Counted from the first letter of the stretch, positions 1 to 9,594 are shown. The stretch is 64,000 nucleotides of DNA from Neisseria sp. (GCA_030538415.1 JAUNTY010000008.1:1-64000); one strand, 5' to 3'. The notes: generated from the sequence alone by a model not told the origin. A program made the numbers and translations.

Positions 1-1405
1 TGGCATCGGCCTGCAATTCGCTCAGGTAATAGCCTTCGCCCTGCAAACCGAGGTTTTCCGGCAATCCTTCGGGGCGCGCCATGCGCAAATCCAAATCGGT
101 GCGGCCGAGCATATCCTCGACCAAGCCGGAACGCCACGCGCGGGCGAGCAGGCGCTCTTTTGCTTCGGGCGCATCGGCGGATTGTTTAATCAGCTCGATC
201 ATCTCGTCGATGTTTGACAAGGCCACCGCTTTACCTTCGGCAATATGGCCTTCGTGACGGGCTTTTTTCAGGCGGAACAAGGTGCGGCGGGTCACCACTT
301 CGCGGCGGTGGCGCAAAAATTCGCTCAAAATCTGCTTGAGGTTGAGCAGGCGCGGCTGGCCGTCGACCAAGGCGACCATATTGATGCCGAAGCTGTCTTG
401 CAGTTGGGTGAGCTTGTAAAGCTGATTCAACACCACTTCGGCGTTTTCGTTGCGCTTGAGCTCGATCACCACGCGCATACCGGATTTGTCGGATTCGTCG
501 CGCAGGTCGGAAATGCCTTCCAGCGTTTTCTCGCGCACGAGTTCGCCGATTTTCTCGACCAGCTTGGCTTTATTGACCTGATACGGAATCTCGTCAATGA
601 TGATGGCTTCGCGTTCGCCGTTTTTGCCAATCGGCTCGATATGGGTTTTGCCGCGCATCACCACACGACCGCGGCCGGTTTTGTAGCCCTCGCGCACGCC
701 GCCCAAGCCGTAAATCGTTGCGCCGGTGGGGAAATCGGGTGCGGGCATCAGTTGGATTAATTCGTCGATGCTCATCTCGCCGTTGTGCAGCAGCGCGATA
801 CAGGCGTTGATGGTTTCGCTAAGGTTGTGCGGCGGAATATTGGTAGCCATGCCGACGGCAATACCGGAAGAGCCGTTCACAATCAAAGCAGGGAATTTGG
901 CGGGCAACACCAAAGGCTCGTGTTCGCTGCCGTCGTAGTTGGGGCCGAAGTTGACCGTTTCTTCTTCGATATCGGCCAGCATTTCGTGGGCGATTTTCGC
1001 CATGCGGATTTCGGTATAACGCATCGCCGCCGCGCCGTCGCCGTCGACCGAACCGAAGTTGCCCTGACCGTCGACCAGCATATAGCGCAACGAAAAATCC
1101 TGCGCCATGCGCACGATGGTATCGTAAACCGCGCTGTCGCCGTGCGGGTGGTATTTACCGATCACGTCGCCGACGATACGGGCGGATTTTTTGTAGGCGC
1201 TGTTCCAATTGTTTTTCAATTCGTGCATCGCATACAGCACGCGGCGGTGCACCGGCTTCAAACCGTCGCGCACATCGGGCAGCGCACGGCCGACAATCAC
1301 GCTCATGGCGTAATCGAGGTAGCTGCGGCGCATCTCGTCTTCGAGGCTGATGGGGATGGTTTCTTTGGCAAAATGATGGTCGTTGCGGACGGTTGCGTCG
1401 GTCAT
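1..1405 (-). CDS. gyrA: DNA gyrase subunit A, 5' part (truncated by window edge)
   Basis: GyrA forms the breakage-reunion part of the A2B2 gyrase that introduces negative supercoils. The first 468 codons are present, from ATG at 1405 to the window edge. The reading starts [18 protein letters not shown] and runs through the conserved [21 protein letters not shown] block into the quinolone-resistance region. In that region residues Ser91 (AGC) and Asp95 (GAT) are both the wild-type residues used in gonococcal numbering, so no classical fluoroquinolone mutation is seen. The frame is fully open to the edge, where [10 protein letters not shown] is read. A promoter-like extended -10 lies just upstream. 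The identity is GyrA and not ParC because the N-terminus closely follows known neisserial GyrA. Confidence 0.96.
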   Translation of the reverse strand, partial: MTDATVRNDHHFAKETIPISLEDEMRRSYLDYAMSVIVGRALPDVRDGLKPVHRRVLYAMHELKNNWNSAYKKSARIVGDVIGKYHPHGDSAVYDTIVRMAQDFSLRYMLVDGQGNFGSVDGDGAAAMRYTEIRMAKIAHEMLADIEEETVNFGPNYDGSEHEPLVLPAKFPALIVNGSSGIAVGMATNIPPHNLSETINACIALLHNGEMSIDELIQLMPAPDFPTGATIYGLGGVREGYKTGRGRVVMRGKTHIEPIGKNGEREAIIIDEIPYQVNKAKLVEKIGELVREKTLEGISDLRDESDKSGMRVVIELKRNENAEVVLNQLYKLTQLQDSFGINMVALVDGQPRLLNLKQILSEFLRHRREVVTRRTLFRLKKARHEGHIAEGKAVALSNIDEMIELIKQSADAPEAKERLLARAWRSGLVEDMLGRTDLDLRMARPEGLPENLGLQGEGYYLSELQADA

Positions 1406-1442
1406 GATTCGTCTGGCATTCTGAATACAAAAAGTAACCGCC

Positions 1443-1451
1443 ATTCTACCA
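1443..1451 (-). promoter_or_regulatory. Probable extended -10 of gyrA
   Basis: On the minus strand TGGTAGAAT lies about 40 bases upstream of the gyrA ATG. It is an extended -10 (TGn plus TAGAAT, five of six matches). No good -35 is visible, which is usual for extended -10 promoters. Inferred from sequence only. Confidence 0.4.
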
Positions 1452-1491
1452 CAAAGCGCCCTCTTTTGGCGGATTTGAACAAGCAGCACGG

Positions 1492-1705
1492 TATAGTCGA
1501 AGAAATGAGTTTCTGCTACGGCGTTGACTCGTCTTGTCGTACTATAGTGGCTAAACTTGATATTTGATACAAGGCAGCAAGCCGCAGACAGTACAGATAG
1601 TACGGCAAGGCGGAGCAACGCCGTAGCAGATATTAAGTTTAGCCACTATATCTGTACTGTCTGCGGCTCACCGCCTTGTATCAGACGCTAATTTCTCCGA
1701 CTATA
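1492..1705. repeat. Correia-type repeat (outer element, interrupted)
   Basis: Ends TATAGTCGAAGAAAT and ATTTCTCCGACTATA form imperfect inverted repeats. The element is split by a second one at 1543-1650. Removing the insert and one TA gives a 108-bp element with the usual inner blocks (CTACGGCGTTG, CTGTACTGTCTGCGGCT, CGCCTTGTATCAGA). Correia elements are known to insert at TA and duplicate it, which this arrangement shows directly. Confidence 0.85.
1543..1650. repeat. Correia-type repeat nested inside another
   Basis: This 108-bp element has near-perfect ends, TATAGTGGCTAAACTT and AAGTTTAGCCACTATA. The core runs ACAAGGCAGCAAGCCGCAGA to CAACGCCGTAGCAG. It sits in the middle of the outer element with a TA at each junction. 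The better match between its ends suggests that it is the younger insertion. Confidence 0.88.
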
Positions 1706-2138
1706 GCAGCATCCTGCGTCACCGCATCAAACGAAATAGCCGCCAGCAGCGGCTTTCTGCTTTCCGGCATGCCGCAACTTGTTTGCAGTAAAAACAGGCC
1801 GTCTGAAAATTTCCCGCCGCTCCGTTTCAGACGGCCTGAAACGACACTCCCCACGACAATTCCAAATGCATTAAACGGCATCAGGCGACGCTTTCAACGG
1901 TTACTCACAAAACTTGTGGATAACTTTGTGGACAGCATGTGTGCTTTTGCCGTTTTCTCCGCAAAATCAGGCTTTGCAACATTGTTGCACAAAAATTAAG
2001 CCATTATCAAAACCCTTTATTTATCATGATTTTAATCAGTTTCAAAACTTGTCAAGCCTGTAACGCATAAAAACACCTGCTGTCATGAATTCCGGTTTTG
2101 TCAATGTGGATAAACATGTTTTTTGTGCACCGTCTCTC
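1706..2138. other. AT-rich gene-free gap with DUS pair and two DnaA boxes
   Basis: No convincing gene was found here. An inverted DUS pair (1795-1838) makes a hairpin followed by a T-run on the minus strand. Two exact DnaA boxes in the same orientation, TGTGGATAA, lie at 1915-1923 and 2105-2113, with AT-rich DNA between them (about 1975-2050). A small ORF across 1676-1999 has no ribosome binding site, starts in a repeat, and is rejected. Confidence 0.6.
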
Positions 2139-2166
2139 TTGACAAAGCGCCAGATTCGCGTAAAAG
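2139..2166 (+). promoter_or_regulatory. Possible promoter of earP-efp
   Basis: A perfect -35 TTGACA (2139-2144) is followed after 16 bases by TAAAAG (2161-2166), a four-of-six -10. It lies about 30 bases upstream of the earP ATG. The -10 is weak, so this is a candidate only. Confidence 0.4.
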
Positions 2167-2201
2167 CTTGGCAGACAAAGAAATTTAAGACCACCTGAAA
2201 A

Positions 2202-3365
2202 ATGACGCCGTTTGAAAAAAAAACCACCCCCGTCTGCTGGCTGTTTTGCACCGTTATCGACAACTACGGCGACATCGGCATCTCTTGGCGGCTGGCGCAA
2301 TGCCTGCAGCGGGAATCGGGCTGGCGCGTCTGCCTGTGGCTGGACGACACCGCCGCTTTGCGCATGCTCTGCCCCGACCTGCCAGAGCCGCCTTGTGTTT
2401 ACGAAAACATCAGCATCAACACCTGGCAGGCAGGCGCGGAAGCCCGCGGTCTGGAAACAGCGCCGCTGCCGCAAATCGTGATTGAAACCTTCGCCTGCGC
2501 GCTGCCCGAATCCGTACGCCGCTTGATGCAGAAAGTGCGCCCGCTCTGGCTCAACTGGGAATACCTCAGCGCCGAAAGCAGCCACGAGCGCCTGCATGCG
2601 CTGCCCTCGCCGCAGGCCGACGGCTTGCAGAAATATTTCTGGTTTATGGGCTTTGGCGAAAAAAGCGGCGGCCTGTTGCGCGAACGCGATTATGCCGAAC
2701 GCAGCCGTTTTGATGCAGCCGGATTGCGGCGCACATTATTGCTGCCGCCGAAAACCGCCCCCGAATGGCTGCTGTTCGGCTACGCAAGCCCCGTGTGGGC
2801 AAAGTGGCTGGCCATGTGGCGGCAACACGGCGAGCCGCTCACCCTGCTGCTGGCAGGCAGTCAAATCACCGACAGCCTCAAAGTCGCCGGCGCCATTCCC
2901 ACCGATGCATTAAACCGCGACGGCGACCGCTTTCAGACGGCCTCGGTCACCCTCGTCAAAATTCCCTTTCTGCCGCAACACGATTTCGACCGCCTGCTGC
3001 ATCTGGCAGACGGCCTGATGGTGCGCGGCGAAGACAGCTTCGTGCGCGCCCAATTCGCCGCCAAGCCTTTTTTCTGGCACATCTATCCGCAAGACGACAA
3101 GATTCATCTCGATAAGCTCGATGCTTTTTGGGAAAAAACCTACAACCTTTATCCCGAAGAAATACGCATCGCCCACCGAATGCTGTCGGAAGAGCTCAAT
3201 GACGGCTACACGCTTGATGCGAACCAAAGGCTGGCAGCCTGGCAGACCCTGCAGCGGCATCTGCCCCAATGGCAGGAAGCGGCGGCGGCATGGGAGCATG
3301 TGCTGTCGGCGCAACCGTCGGCCATCGAAAAACTAGCCAACTTCATACAAGATAAGCTAGAATAA
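2202..3365 (+). CDS. earP: EF-P arginine rhamnosyltransferase EarP
   Basis: EarP (DUF2331) transfers rhamnose from dTDP-beta-L-rhamnose to Arg32 of translation factor EF-P, which lets ribosomes pass polyproline stretches. The protein is 387 residues, normal for the family. The N-terminal nucleotide-sugar transferase fold shows [15 protein letters not shown]; the Asp of GDIG (residue 24) matches the catalytic Asp20 of the meningococcal enzyme. The C-terminal half has [10 protein letters not shown], which carries the conserved acidic residue near the donor site. efp, its only known substrate gene, starts 41 bases downstream, the standard earP-efp pair. The sequence just before the ATG is a poor Shine-Dalgarno match. 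Confidence 0.95.
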   Translation: MTPFEKKTTPVCWLFCTVIDNYGDIGISWRLAQCLQRESGWRVCLWLDDTAALRMLCPDLPEPPCVYENISINTWQAGAEARGLETAPLPQIVIETFACALPESVRRLMQKVRPLWLNWEYLSAESSHERLHALPSPQADGLQKYFWFMGFGEKSGGLLRERDYAERSRFDAAGLRRTLLLPPKTAPEWLLFGYASPVWAKWLAMWRQHGEPLTLLLAGSQITDSLKVAGAIPTDALNRDGDRFQTASVTLVKIPFLPQHDFDRLLHLADGLMVRGEDSFVRAQFAAKPFFWHIYPQDDKIHLDKLDAFWEKTYNLYPEEIRIAHRMLSEELNDGYTLDANQRLAAWQTLQRHLPQWQEAAAAWEHVLSAQPSAIEKLANFIQDKLE

Positions 3366-3406
3366 CGTGTTTATTTTTCGCTAAATATTTTTTGATTGGA
3401 AAAACG

Positions 3407-3967
3407 ATGAAAACCGCACAAGAATTGCGCTCAGGCAACGTATTTATGGTCGGCAACGACCCGATGGTGGTACAAAAAACCGAATACATCAAGGGCGGCC
3501 GCAGCTCGGCCAAAGTAAGCATGAAGCTGAAAAACCTGCTCACCGGCGCCGCCACCGAAACCATCTACAAAGCCGACGACAAATTCGACGTTGTCGTATT
3601 GGCGCGCAAAAACTGCACCTACAGCTATTTTGCCGACCCGATGTATGTCTTCATGGATGAAGAATTCAACCAATACGAAATCGAAGCCGAAAACATCGGT
3701 GAAAATCTGAAATTCATCGTCGACGGCATGGAAGACGTGTGCGAAGTGACCTTCTACGAAGGCAACCCGATTTCCGTAGAGCTGCCCACCATCATCGTGC
3801 GCGAAGTGGAATACACCGAGCCCGCCGTCAAGGGCGACACTTCAGGCAAAGTGATGAAAACCGCCCGCCTGATCGGCGGCACCGAAATCCAAGTGATGTC
3901 TTACATCGAAAACGGCGACAAAGTCGAAATCGACACCCGCACCGGCGAATTCCGCAAACGCGCCTGA
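3407..3967 (+). CDS. efp: Translation elongation factor P
   Basis: EF-P binds between the P and E sites of stalled ribosomes and stimulates peptide-bond formation at consecutive prolines. The 186-residue product has the KOW-like N-terminal domain and two OB-fold domains typical of bacterial EF-P. The loop reads [10 protein letters not shown] with arginine exactly at position 32, the residue rhamnosylated by EarP in this lineage (other lineages have lysine). I chose ATG 3407, after GGAAAA, over the in-frame ATG 15 bases upstream because it gives the family-length protein starting [10 protein letters not shown]. It probably shares transcription with earP and ends at a DUS hairpin. Confidence 0.97.
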   Translation: MKTAQELRSGNVFMVGNDPMVVQKTEYIKGGRSSAKVSMKLKNLLTGAATETIYKADDKFDVVVLARKNCTYSYFADPMYVFMDEEFNQYEIEAENIGENLKFIVDGMEDVCEVTFYEGNPISVELPTIIVREVEYTEPAVKGDTSGKVMKTARLIGGTEIQVMSYIENGDKVEIDTRTGEFRKRA

Positions 3968-3984
3968 TCTTGCTCCGACATCAT

Positions 3985-4022
3985 TAAAGAGGCCGTCTGA
4001 AACCTTTCAGACGGCCTCTTTG
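3985..4022 (+). terminator. DUS-pair terminator after efp
   Basis: AAAGAGGCCGTCTGAAA and TTTCAGACGGCCTCTTT form a 17-bp stem with a two-base loop, followed by TG. It sits 20 bases after the efp stop. Confidence 0.85.
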
Positions 4023-4235
4023 TCTGGATGCCCGTCACATTAAAATCAAAATTCATTTCTACCACAACTCCTTGTTGTCACAAATTTTTCAAAAAATAAA
4101 GCTCTTGCTCGAAATAATTTCTGCCATTACACCGAATTTAGGCTATATTGATTGGCAATTGCACCGTAAAACTGCCAACATCAGGATTTGCAATATGGTG
4201 CAGACAATAAAAACAATCATCAAGGAGAAACCATC

Positions 4236-5912
4236 ATGGAGAAAATCTGGTTATCAAGCTATCAGGATGGCGTCAGCGCCGAAGTGGACGTGCACCAATT
4301 CAGTTCGATTGTCGACGTATTCCGTCAAAGCACCGAGCGCTACGCCGACCGCACCGCCTTTATCAACATGGGCAAAAGCATGACTTTCGGCATGCTGGCA
4401 GAGGCGGCCGGGCGTTTTTCCTCGTTTCTGCAACATCACCTCAAGCTCAAGCGCGGCGAGCGCGTGGCCATCATGATGCCCAACCTGCTGCAGTATCCGG
4501 TGGCGCTTTTCGGCACGCTGCAGGCAGGCATGGTGGTGGTCAACGTCAACCCGCTCTACACCCCGCGCGAGCTGGAACACCAGCTCAAAGACAGCGGCGC
4601 CACCACCATCGTGGTATTGGAAAACTTTGCCGACACGCTGGAAATGGTGTTGCCGCGCACCCAAATCCAGAATGTGGTGATTGCCAGCATCGGCGACATG
4701 TTGGGCGGCCTCAAGGGCTGGATAACCAATTTCGTGGTGCGCAACATCAAAAAAATGGTGCCGAAATACACGCTTTCCGGCGCCATTCCCTTCAATCAGG
4801 CGCTGGCCATCGGCGCGGAAAAAGCCTTTATTCCGACAGACGTCACGCTGGAAGACACCGCGTTTCTGCAATACACCGGCGGCACCACCGGTGTGGCCAA
4901 GGGCGCCGAGCTCACCCACGGCAACATCTGCGCCAACGTGGCGCAGGCCAAAGAATGGATACGCCAGAGCCTCAGCCGCGACGGCGAAGTGGCAGTCAAC
5001 GCCCTGCCGCTCTACCATATTTTCGCGCTCACCGTAAACCTGATGATTTTCATGGAATTGGGCGCCACCAACCTGCTGATTACCAATCCGCGCGATTTGC
5101 CCGCACTGGTGAAAGACATGCAGAAAAACAAGGTTTCCGTGTTTATCGGTGTCAACACCCTCTTCAACGCGCTGGTCAACAACGAAGCCTTCAAAACCAC
5201 CGATTTTTCCAGCTGGAAGCTGGCGCTCGGCGGCGGCATGGCCGTGCAGAAAGCCGTGGCCGACAAATGGCAGACCCTCACCGGCATCCCCATCATCGAA
5301 GCCTACGGCCTCACCGAAACCAGCCCCGGTGTGGTCATCAACCCGCTCAACATCAGCGCCTACACCGGCACCATCGGCCTGCCGATTTCCAATACCGATG
5401 TTGAAATCCGCAACGACGAAGGCCGGGAAGCCGCCATCGGCGAGCCGGGCGAGTTGTGGGTAAAAGGCCCGCAAGTGATGAAAGGCTATTGGAACCGCCC
5501 CGATGAAACCGCCAAAGTGCTCGACAGCCGCGGCTTTCTCGCCACCGGCGATGTGGCGGTGATGGATGAAAAAGGCTGGCTGAAACTGGTCGACCGCAAA
5601 AAAGACATGATTGTGGTATCGGGCTTCAACGTTTACCCCAACGAAGTGGAAGACGTCATCGCCCAACACCCGAAAGTGCTCGAAGTGGCCTGCATCGGCG
5701 TAGACAGTGAAAAATCCGGCGAAGCGCTGAAGCTTTTCGTGGTGAAAAAAGACGCCTCGCTGACCGAAAAAGAGCTGGTCGATTATGCCCGCCACGAGCT
5801 CACCGGCTATAAAGTGCCCAAGCTGATTGAATTCCGTGACGAGCTGCCCAAATCGAATGTGGGCAAGATTTTGCGGCGCGAGCTGCGCAATGAAGCAGCC
5901 GGAAAAGCCTAA
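4236..5912 (+). CDS. fadD: Long-chain fatty acid-CoA ligase
   Basis: This enzyme of the adenylate-forming family activates fatty acids with ATP and CoA. The protein has 558 residues. Visible motifs are the AMP-binding loop YTGGTTGVAKGAELTH, the EAYGLTETSPG motif, the ATGDVAVMDEKGWL hinge region, the FACS signature DRKKDMIVVSGFNVYPNEVE, and the catalytic lysine in SNVGKILRRELR near the C-terminus. ATG 4236 follows AAGGAGA at good spacing; the longer in-frame start at 4188 lacks a binding site. FadD is the best fit among acyl-CoA ligases because of its overall length and TGTIGLPISNTD segment, although chain-length preference cannot be read from the sequence. Confidence 0.9.
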   Translation: MEKIWLSSYQDGVSAEVDVHQFSSIVDVFRQSTERYADRTAFINMGKSMTFGMLAEAAGRFSSFLQHHLKLKRGERVAIMMPNLLQYPVALFGTLQAGMVVVNVNPLYTPRELEHQLKDSGATTIVVLENFADTLEMVLPRTQIQNVVIASIGDMLGGLKGWITNFVVRNIKKMVPKYTLSGAIPFNQALAIGAEKAFIPTDVTLEDTAFLQYTGGTTGVAKGAELTHGNICANVAQAKEWIRQSLSRDGEVAVNALPLYHIFALTVNLMIFMELGATNLLITNPRDLPALVKDMQKNKVSVFIGVNTLFNALVNNEAFKTTDFSSWKLALGGGMAVQKAVADKWQTLTGIPIIEAYGLTETSPGVVINPLNISAYTGTIGLPISNTDVEIRNDEGREAAIGEPGELWVKGPQVMKGYWNRPDETAKVLDSRGFLATGDVAVMDEKGWLKLVDRKKDMIVVSGFNVYPNEVEDVIAQHPKVLEVACIGVDSEKSGEALKLFVVKKDASLTEKELVDYARHELTGYKVPKLIEFRDELPKSNVGKILRRELRNEAAGKA

Positions 5913-5936
5913 TTGCGGTTTAGGGCTTTCTGACAA

Positions 5937-5974
5937 ACGAGGCCGTCTGAAACAGGCTTTCAGACGGCCTCAAT
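5937..5974 (+). terminator. DUS-pair terminator after fadD
   Basis: GAGGCCGTCTGAAA and TTTCAGACGGCCTC form an inverted pair directly after the fadD stop. Confidence 0.8.
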
Positions 5975-6108
5975 TTGCCCAACCGTTTTCCGGGTCAAAT
6001 CCGGTTGCGGCCTTCTGTTTCCTGCAATTTTCACAGCCATACGTCTTTTTTACAAATTCCAACACCGAAATATCCGATAATAACGCCCCACCACATTCGG
6101 AACCCATT

Positions 6109-6675
6109 ATGAACACACTCTCCAAAATCCTGCTCGGCGGCCTGCTGGGCATCGCCGCCATGCAGGCGCAGGCCGAGACCCGCGCCGTTATCGACACCAA
6201 TATGGGCAAAATCGAGCTTGCCCTCGATGAAAAAAAAGCCCCGAAAAGCGTGGCCAATTTTGTGAATTATGCCGAAAAAGGCTTTTACAACGGCACGGTT
6301 TTCCACCGCGTGATTGACGGCTTCATGATTCAGGGTGGCGGTTTCACACCCGACATGAAGCAAAAACCGACCGACAAGGCCATCGGCAACGAAGCCGACA
6401 ACGGCCTCAAAAACACCGTCGGCACCATTGCGATGGCGCGCACCGCCAACCCCAACTCCGCCACCAGCCAGTTTTTCATCAATGTCGCCGACAACGATTT
6501 CCTCAATTTCAAAAACCGTACCTCCTCCGGCTACGGCTATGCCGTGTTCGGCAGGGTGACCGGCGGCATGAATGTGGTCAACCGCATTGCCAAAGTGGAA
6601 ACCACCGACCAAGCCTACCATCAGAATATTCCGGTGCAGCCGGTGGTGATTCAAAAAGTCACCATCATCAAATAA
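6109..6675 (+). CDS. Periplasmic cyclophilin-type peptidyl-prolyl isomerase
   Basis: The enzyme catalyses cis-trans isomerisation of Xaa-Pro bonds. The 188-residue product begins with a signal peptide (MNTLSKILLGGLLGIAAMQA, cleavage expected near AQA-ETR), so it acts in the periplasm, like PpiA. Cyclophilin motifs are VFHRVIDGFMIQGG (catalytic Arg), SQFFINVADNDFL and GYAVFGRVTGGMNVV. The ORF can be extended upstream to 5827, but that part runs through the fadD end and terminator; ATG 6109 is the only start that gives a signal peptide. A strong intrinsic terminator follows. Confidence 0.9.
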   Translation: MNTLSKILLGGLLGIAAMQAQAETRAVIDTNMGKIELALDEKKAPKSVANFVNYAEKGFYNGTVFHRVIDGFMIQGGGFTPDMKQKPTDKAIGNEADNGLKNTVGTIAMARTANPNSATSQFFINVADNDFLNFKNRTSSGYGYAVFGRVTGGMNVVNRIAKVETTDQAYHQNIPVQPVVIQKVTIIK

Positions 6676-6691
6676 GCGTTAACGATGCATC

Positions 6692-6724
6692 AAACCGCCC
6701 GAAATGTTCGGGCGGTTTTTTTTA
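6692..6724 (+). terminator. Rho-independent terminator
   Basis: AAACCGCCCGAA and TTCGGGCGGTTT form a GC-rich stem followed by a run of Ts. It contains no DUS, unlike most terminators in the window. Confidence 0.93.
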
Positions 6725-6782
6725 TGATAGGATAACGGCTATCTTTTGCGTTTTATCCCAACCACTTCAGAGGAATGAGCCC

Positions 6783-7346
6783 ATGAAAAAAGCCCTGTTA
6801 GCCACCCTGTTGACCGTTGCCGCCGCCGGCGCTTTCGCTGCCGACTACAAAATCGACAGCAACCACGCCAACGCCCGTTTCGCCGTAGACCACTTCGGCA
6901 CCTCCACCAACACCGGCGGCTTCTACGGCCTGAACGGCGATGTGAAATTCGACCCGAAAGCCAAAACCGGCGCCGTCAACGTGGTTATCCCGGTCAGCAG
7001 CCTCAACACCGGCATCAGCGGTTTCGACGAACACCTCAAAAGCGCCGATTTCTTCAACGCCGCCCAATACCCGGAAATCCGTTTCCAGTCTACCAAATGG
7101 AATTTCCGCGGCAGCAAAGTAAACTCTGTTGAGGGCAATCTGACCCTGCTCGGCCAAACCCATCCGGTTACCCTGAAAGCCACCAAATTCAGCTGCTATC
7201 AAAGCCCGATGCTGAAAACCGAAGTCTGCGGCGGCGACTTTGAAACCACCATCGACCGCACCAAATGGGGCATGGATTACGGCGTGGCGCAAGGCATGAC
7301 CAAAAACGTGCGCCTGAATATCCAGATTGAAGCAGCCAAAATCTGA
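6783..7346 (+). CDS. YceI-family secreted lipid-binding-like protein
   Basis: YceI proteins are lipocalin-like beta barrels that bind polyisoprenoid lipids in a few studied cases; the role in Neisseria is unclear. The 187-residue product has a clear signal peptide (MKKALLATLLTVAAAGAFA, cut before ADYKID). The family features YKIDSNHANARFAVDHFG, FDEHLKSADFF and YPEIRFQSTKW are present. Two cysteines near residues 139 and 148 (SCYQ...VCGGD) could form a disulfide. It ends about 30 bases before two DUS hairpins shared with the converging aminotransferase gene. Confidence 0.9.
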   Translation: MKKALLATLLTVAAAGAFAADYKIDSNHANARFAVDHFGTSTNTGGFYGLNGDVKFDPKAKTGAVNVVIPVSSLNTGISGFDEHLKSADFFNAAQYPEIRFQSTKWNFRGSKVNSVEGNLTLLGQTHPVTLKATKFSCYQSPMLKTEVCGGDFETTIDRTKWGMDYGVAQGMTKNVRLNIQIEAAKI

Positions 7347-7363
7347 GCCTTGACAGGCAAACA

Positions 7364-7443
7364 GGTTTCAGACGGCCTCAAGGCCGTCTGAAACCGGATA
7401 AAATAAGCAAGGCCGTCTGAATGTTTCAGACGGCCTTGCTTTT
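7364..7443. terminator. Two consecutive DUS-pair hairpins (bidirectional)
   Basis: The first hairpin, 7364-7395, is GGTTTCAGACGGCCT facing AGGCCGTCTGAAACC with almost no loop. The second, 7406-7443, is AAGCAAGGCCGTCTGAA facing TTCAGACGGCCTTGCTT. They lie between convergent genes and can serve both. Confidence 0.85.
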
Positions 7444-7454
7444 ACCTGCCGGAA

Positions 7455-8645
7455 TTACAACACTTTGACAATGCTTTCACACAGATAACGGATATTCGCT
7501 TCGGTGATGCCCGCCACGTTGATGCGGCCCGAGCGCACGGCGTAGATGGCGAATTCTTCTTTCAGACGATCCACCTGCTCTGCGGTGAGGCCGCTAAACG
7601 AGAACATGCCGTTTTGGTTGACGATAAAGCTGAAATCCTGCTCCGCGCCGTATTCCTTGAGCAAATCCACAAATTTCTGGCGCATTTCCTTGATGCGGCC
7701 GCGCATTTCGTCCAATTCGGCAATCCATTGCGCTTTCAGGGCTTCGTCTTGCAACACGATGGCGACCGCGCTGCCGCCGTGTGACGACGGGTTTGAGTAC
7801 AGGGTGCGGATGATGGTTTTCACCTGGCTGAAGGCGCGGTTGGCTGTTTCTTCGTCGGCGGCCACCAGCGTGAATGCGCCGACGCGCTCGTTGTAGAGGC
7901 CGAAGTTTTTCGAATACGAGCTGGCCACCAGCATTTCTTTGTGGTTGGCGGCAAAGGCGCGCAAACCGGCGGCGTCTTGCTCGAGGCCGTTGGCAAAGCC
8001 CTGATAGGCGAAATCAAACAGCGGCAGCCAGCCTTTTTCGGCCGACATTTTGGCCAGCGTCGCCCACTGCTCGGGGGTGGGGTCGATGCCGGTGGGGTTG
8101 TGGCAGCAGCCGTGCAGCAATACCACATCGCCCGCCTCGGCTTGCGACAAGTCGGCAATCATGCCGTCCCAGTCGAGGCCGTGACTGGTTTTGTCGTAAT
8201 AGCGGTAGTCGCGGATATTGATGCCGACGGCGTTGAAAATGGCGTTGTGGTTGGGCCAGGTCGGCGCGCTGATCCAGACATTTTTGGCAGCGGTTTGGCG
8301 TTTGACGAATTCGGCGGCGACACGCAATGCGCCGGTGCCGCCGAGGCTTTGCGCGGTTTTGGCGCGGCGGCTTTGCACGATTTCGCTGTCTGTGCCGAAA
8401 AGTAATTTTTGCGTTTCGGCATTGAATGCGGCCACGCCGTCGATGGTGAGGTAGTTTTTGGTGTTTTCGGTTTCCAGCAGACGCTTTTCGGCTTCTTTGA
8501 CGGCTTTGACAATCGGGGTTTGGCCGGCGGCATCTTTGTATACGCCGATGCCGAGATTGACCTTGCCTTCGCGCGCATCGGCCTTGAATGCTTCGCCCAA
8601 ACCTAAAATCGGATCGGCCGGAGCCGCCTGGATTTTTTCAAACAT
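7455..8645 (-). CDS. tyrB: Aromatic amino acid / aspartate aminotransferase
   Basis: This PLP enzyme of the aspartate aminotransferase class I family moves amino groups between aromatic amino acids or aspartate and 2-oxoglutarate. It has 396 residues, the usual length. It begins [20 protein letters not shown], has the [13 protein letters not shown] motif, the Schiff-base lysine in [15 protein letters not shown], and the carboxylate-binding Arg in the C-terminal [13 protein letters not shown] 8645 follows GAAAGG; the upstream in-frame start is less likely. TyrB and AspC cannot be separated by eye, so the symbol is tentative. Confidence 0.87.
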   Translation of the reverse strand: MFEKIQAAPADPILGLGEAFKADAREGKVNLGIGVYKDAAGQTPIVKAVKEAEKRLLETENTKNYLTIDGVAAFNAETQKLLFGTDSEIVQSRRAKTAQSLGGTGALRVAAEFVKRQTAAKNVWISAPTWPNHNAIFNAVGINIRDYRYYDKTSHGLDWDGMIADLSQAEAGDVVLLHGCCHNPTGIDPTPEQWATLAKMSAEKGWLPLFDFAYQGFANGLEQDAAGLRAFAANHKEMLVASSYSKNFGLYNERVGAFTLVAADEETANRAFSQVKTIIRTLYSNPSSHGGSAVAIVLQDEALKAQWIAELDEMRGRIKEMRQKFVDLLKEYGAEQDFSFIVNQNGMFSFSGLTAEQVDRLKEEFAIYAVRSGRINVAGITEANIRYLCESIVKVL

Positions 8646-8773
8646 GATGACACCTTTCTGCAATGGAAACGGAATAAAACTGGCTTAAAATTTCAGTCAT
8701 TAATCTTACCCGCTTTAGGCCGGATTGAAAACAATCTGCGCCTCTTTATTTGGTTTAAATCATATTTAAGGTT

Positions 8774-8811
8774 GAGGCCGTCTGAAAGCCCTGGTTTTCA
8801 GACGGCCTCTG
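8774..8811 (-). terminator. DUS-pair terminator after gph
   Basis: GAGGCCGTCTGAAA and TTTCAGACGGCCTC form a stem two bases after the end of the minus-strand phosphatase gene. Confidence 0.8.
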
Positions 8812-8813
8812 CT

Positions 8814-9470
8814 TCAATCATGCAGGTGCGCCAGCAATTCCATCGGCGTGTCGATACGGCAGTCTTGCGGCCAGGCTTCGGTGTCGTCGTTCTCTGCGAT
8901 ATAGCCCCAGTTGGCCAACACGGTTTTCATGCCCGCATTTCTGCCAGCCTGCATGTCGCGTTCGGCGTCGCCGACATAAAGGCAGCGTTCGGGCGCAATG
9001 CCGATTTGTTTGCAGGCGTAAAACATCGGCTTCGTGCTTGGCTTGGCTTCGTCGCAGGTATCGCCGCTCACCACCACAGCGGGCGGCACGGCGAAACCGA
9101 GTTTCGGCACCAGACGGTGGGTGAAGGTGTGTGGTTTGTTGGTGACGATGCCCCACTTGATGCCTTTCGCATCGAGCGCGAGAATCAAGTTGTTGATACC
9201 ATCGAACAATATCGTGTCGCAATCGAAACAGCGCTCGTATTCGGCCAGATAATCCTGCCGCCATTGCGCGTATTCGGGATGGTCTTTACCGATGCCCGCG
9301 CCCATCCAAATCAGCCCTGCCGCGCCGTGACTGGCGACGGGGCGCACTTCGGCCATGCTTTTTCCGGGCAGGCCGTGGCGGCGCAACAAGGTATTGAGCG
9401 CGCCGCCCAAATCGAGGGCGGTGTCGGCCAGCGTGCCGTCAAGGTCGAATAATACGGCTTGTGTGTTCAT
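8814..9470 (-). CDS. gph: Phosphoglycolate phosphatase (HAD family)
   Basis: Gph removes phosphate from 2-phosphoglycolate, formed mainly during repair of oxidised DNA ends. The 218-residue protein shows the four HAD motifs: DLDGTLADT with the nucleophile Asp9, VTNKP (motif II), the Lys of AKPSTKPM (motif III) and VGDAERD (motif IV). The cap domain lies between the first two motifs (HGAAGLIWMG). Length and motif spacing match Gph; another small-molecule HAD phosphatase is possible. It lies upstream of the aminotransferase on the same strand but is separated from it by a terminator. Confidence 0.87.
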   Translation of the reverse strand: MNTQAVLFDLDGTLADTALDLGGALNTLLRRHGLPGKSMAEVRPVASHGAAGLIWMGAGIGKDHPEYAQWRQDYLAEYERCFDCDTILFDGINNLILALDAKGIKWGIVTNKPHTFTHRLVPKLGFAVPPAVVVSGDTCDEAKPSTKPMFYACKQIGIAPERCLYVGDAERDMQAGRNAGMKTVLANWGYIAENDDTEAWPQDCRIDTPMELLAHLHD

Positions 9471-9594
9471 GTGCTTTCCTGTGGATGATAGGGTCGGTTA
9501 ATACAAAATGATGCGGTGTCGGCTTCGTCTTGCCATATTATTGTACTGCCTGCGACTCGTCTGCCTCCCTCTGTGTCGATTGCCCAGATGCGGT

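Noticed and set aside
1676..1999. 107-codon ORF in the gyrA-earP gap
   Set aside because: Starts in a repeat, crosses a DUS pair, and has no ribosome site or similarity to anything known.
4254..5936. 560-codon minus-strand ORF opposite fadD
   Set aside because: Antisense of a well-supported acyl-CoA ligase; no family motif and no ribosome site.
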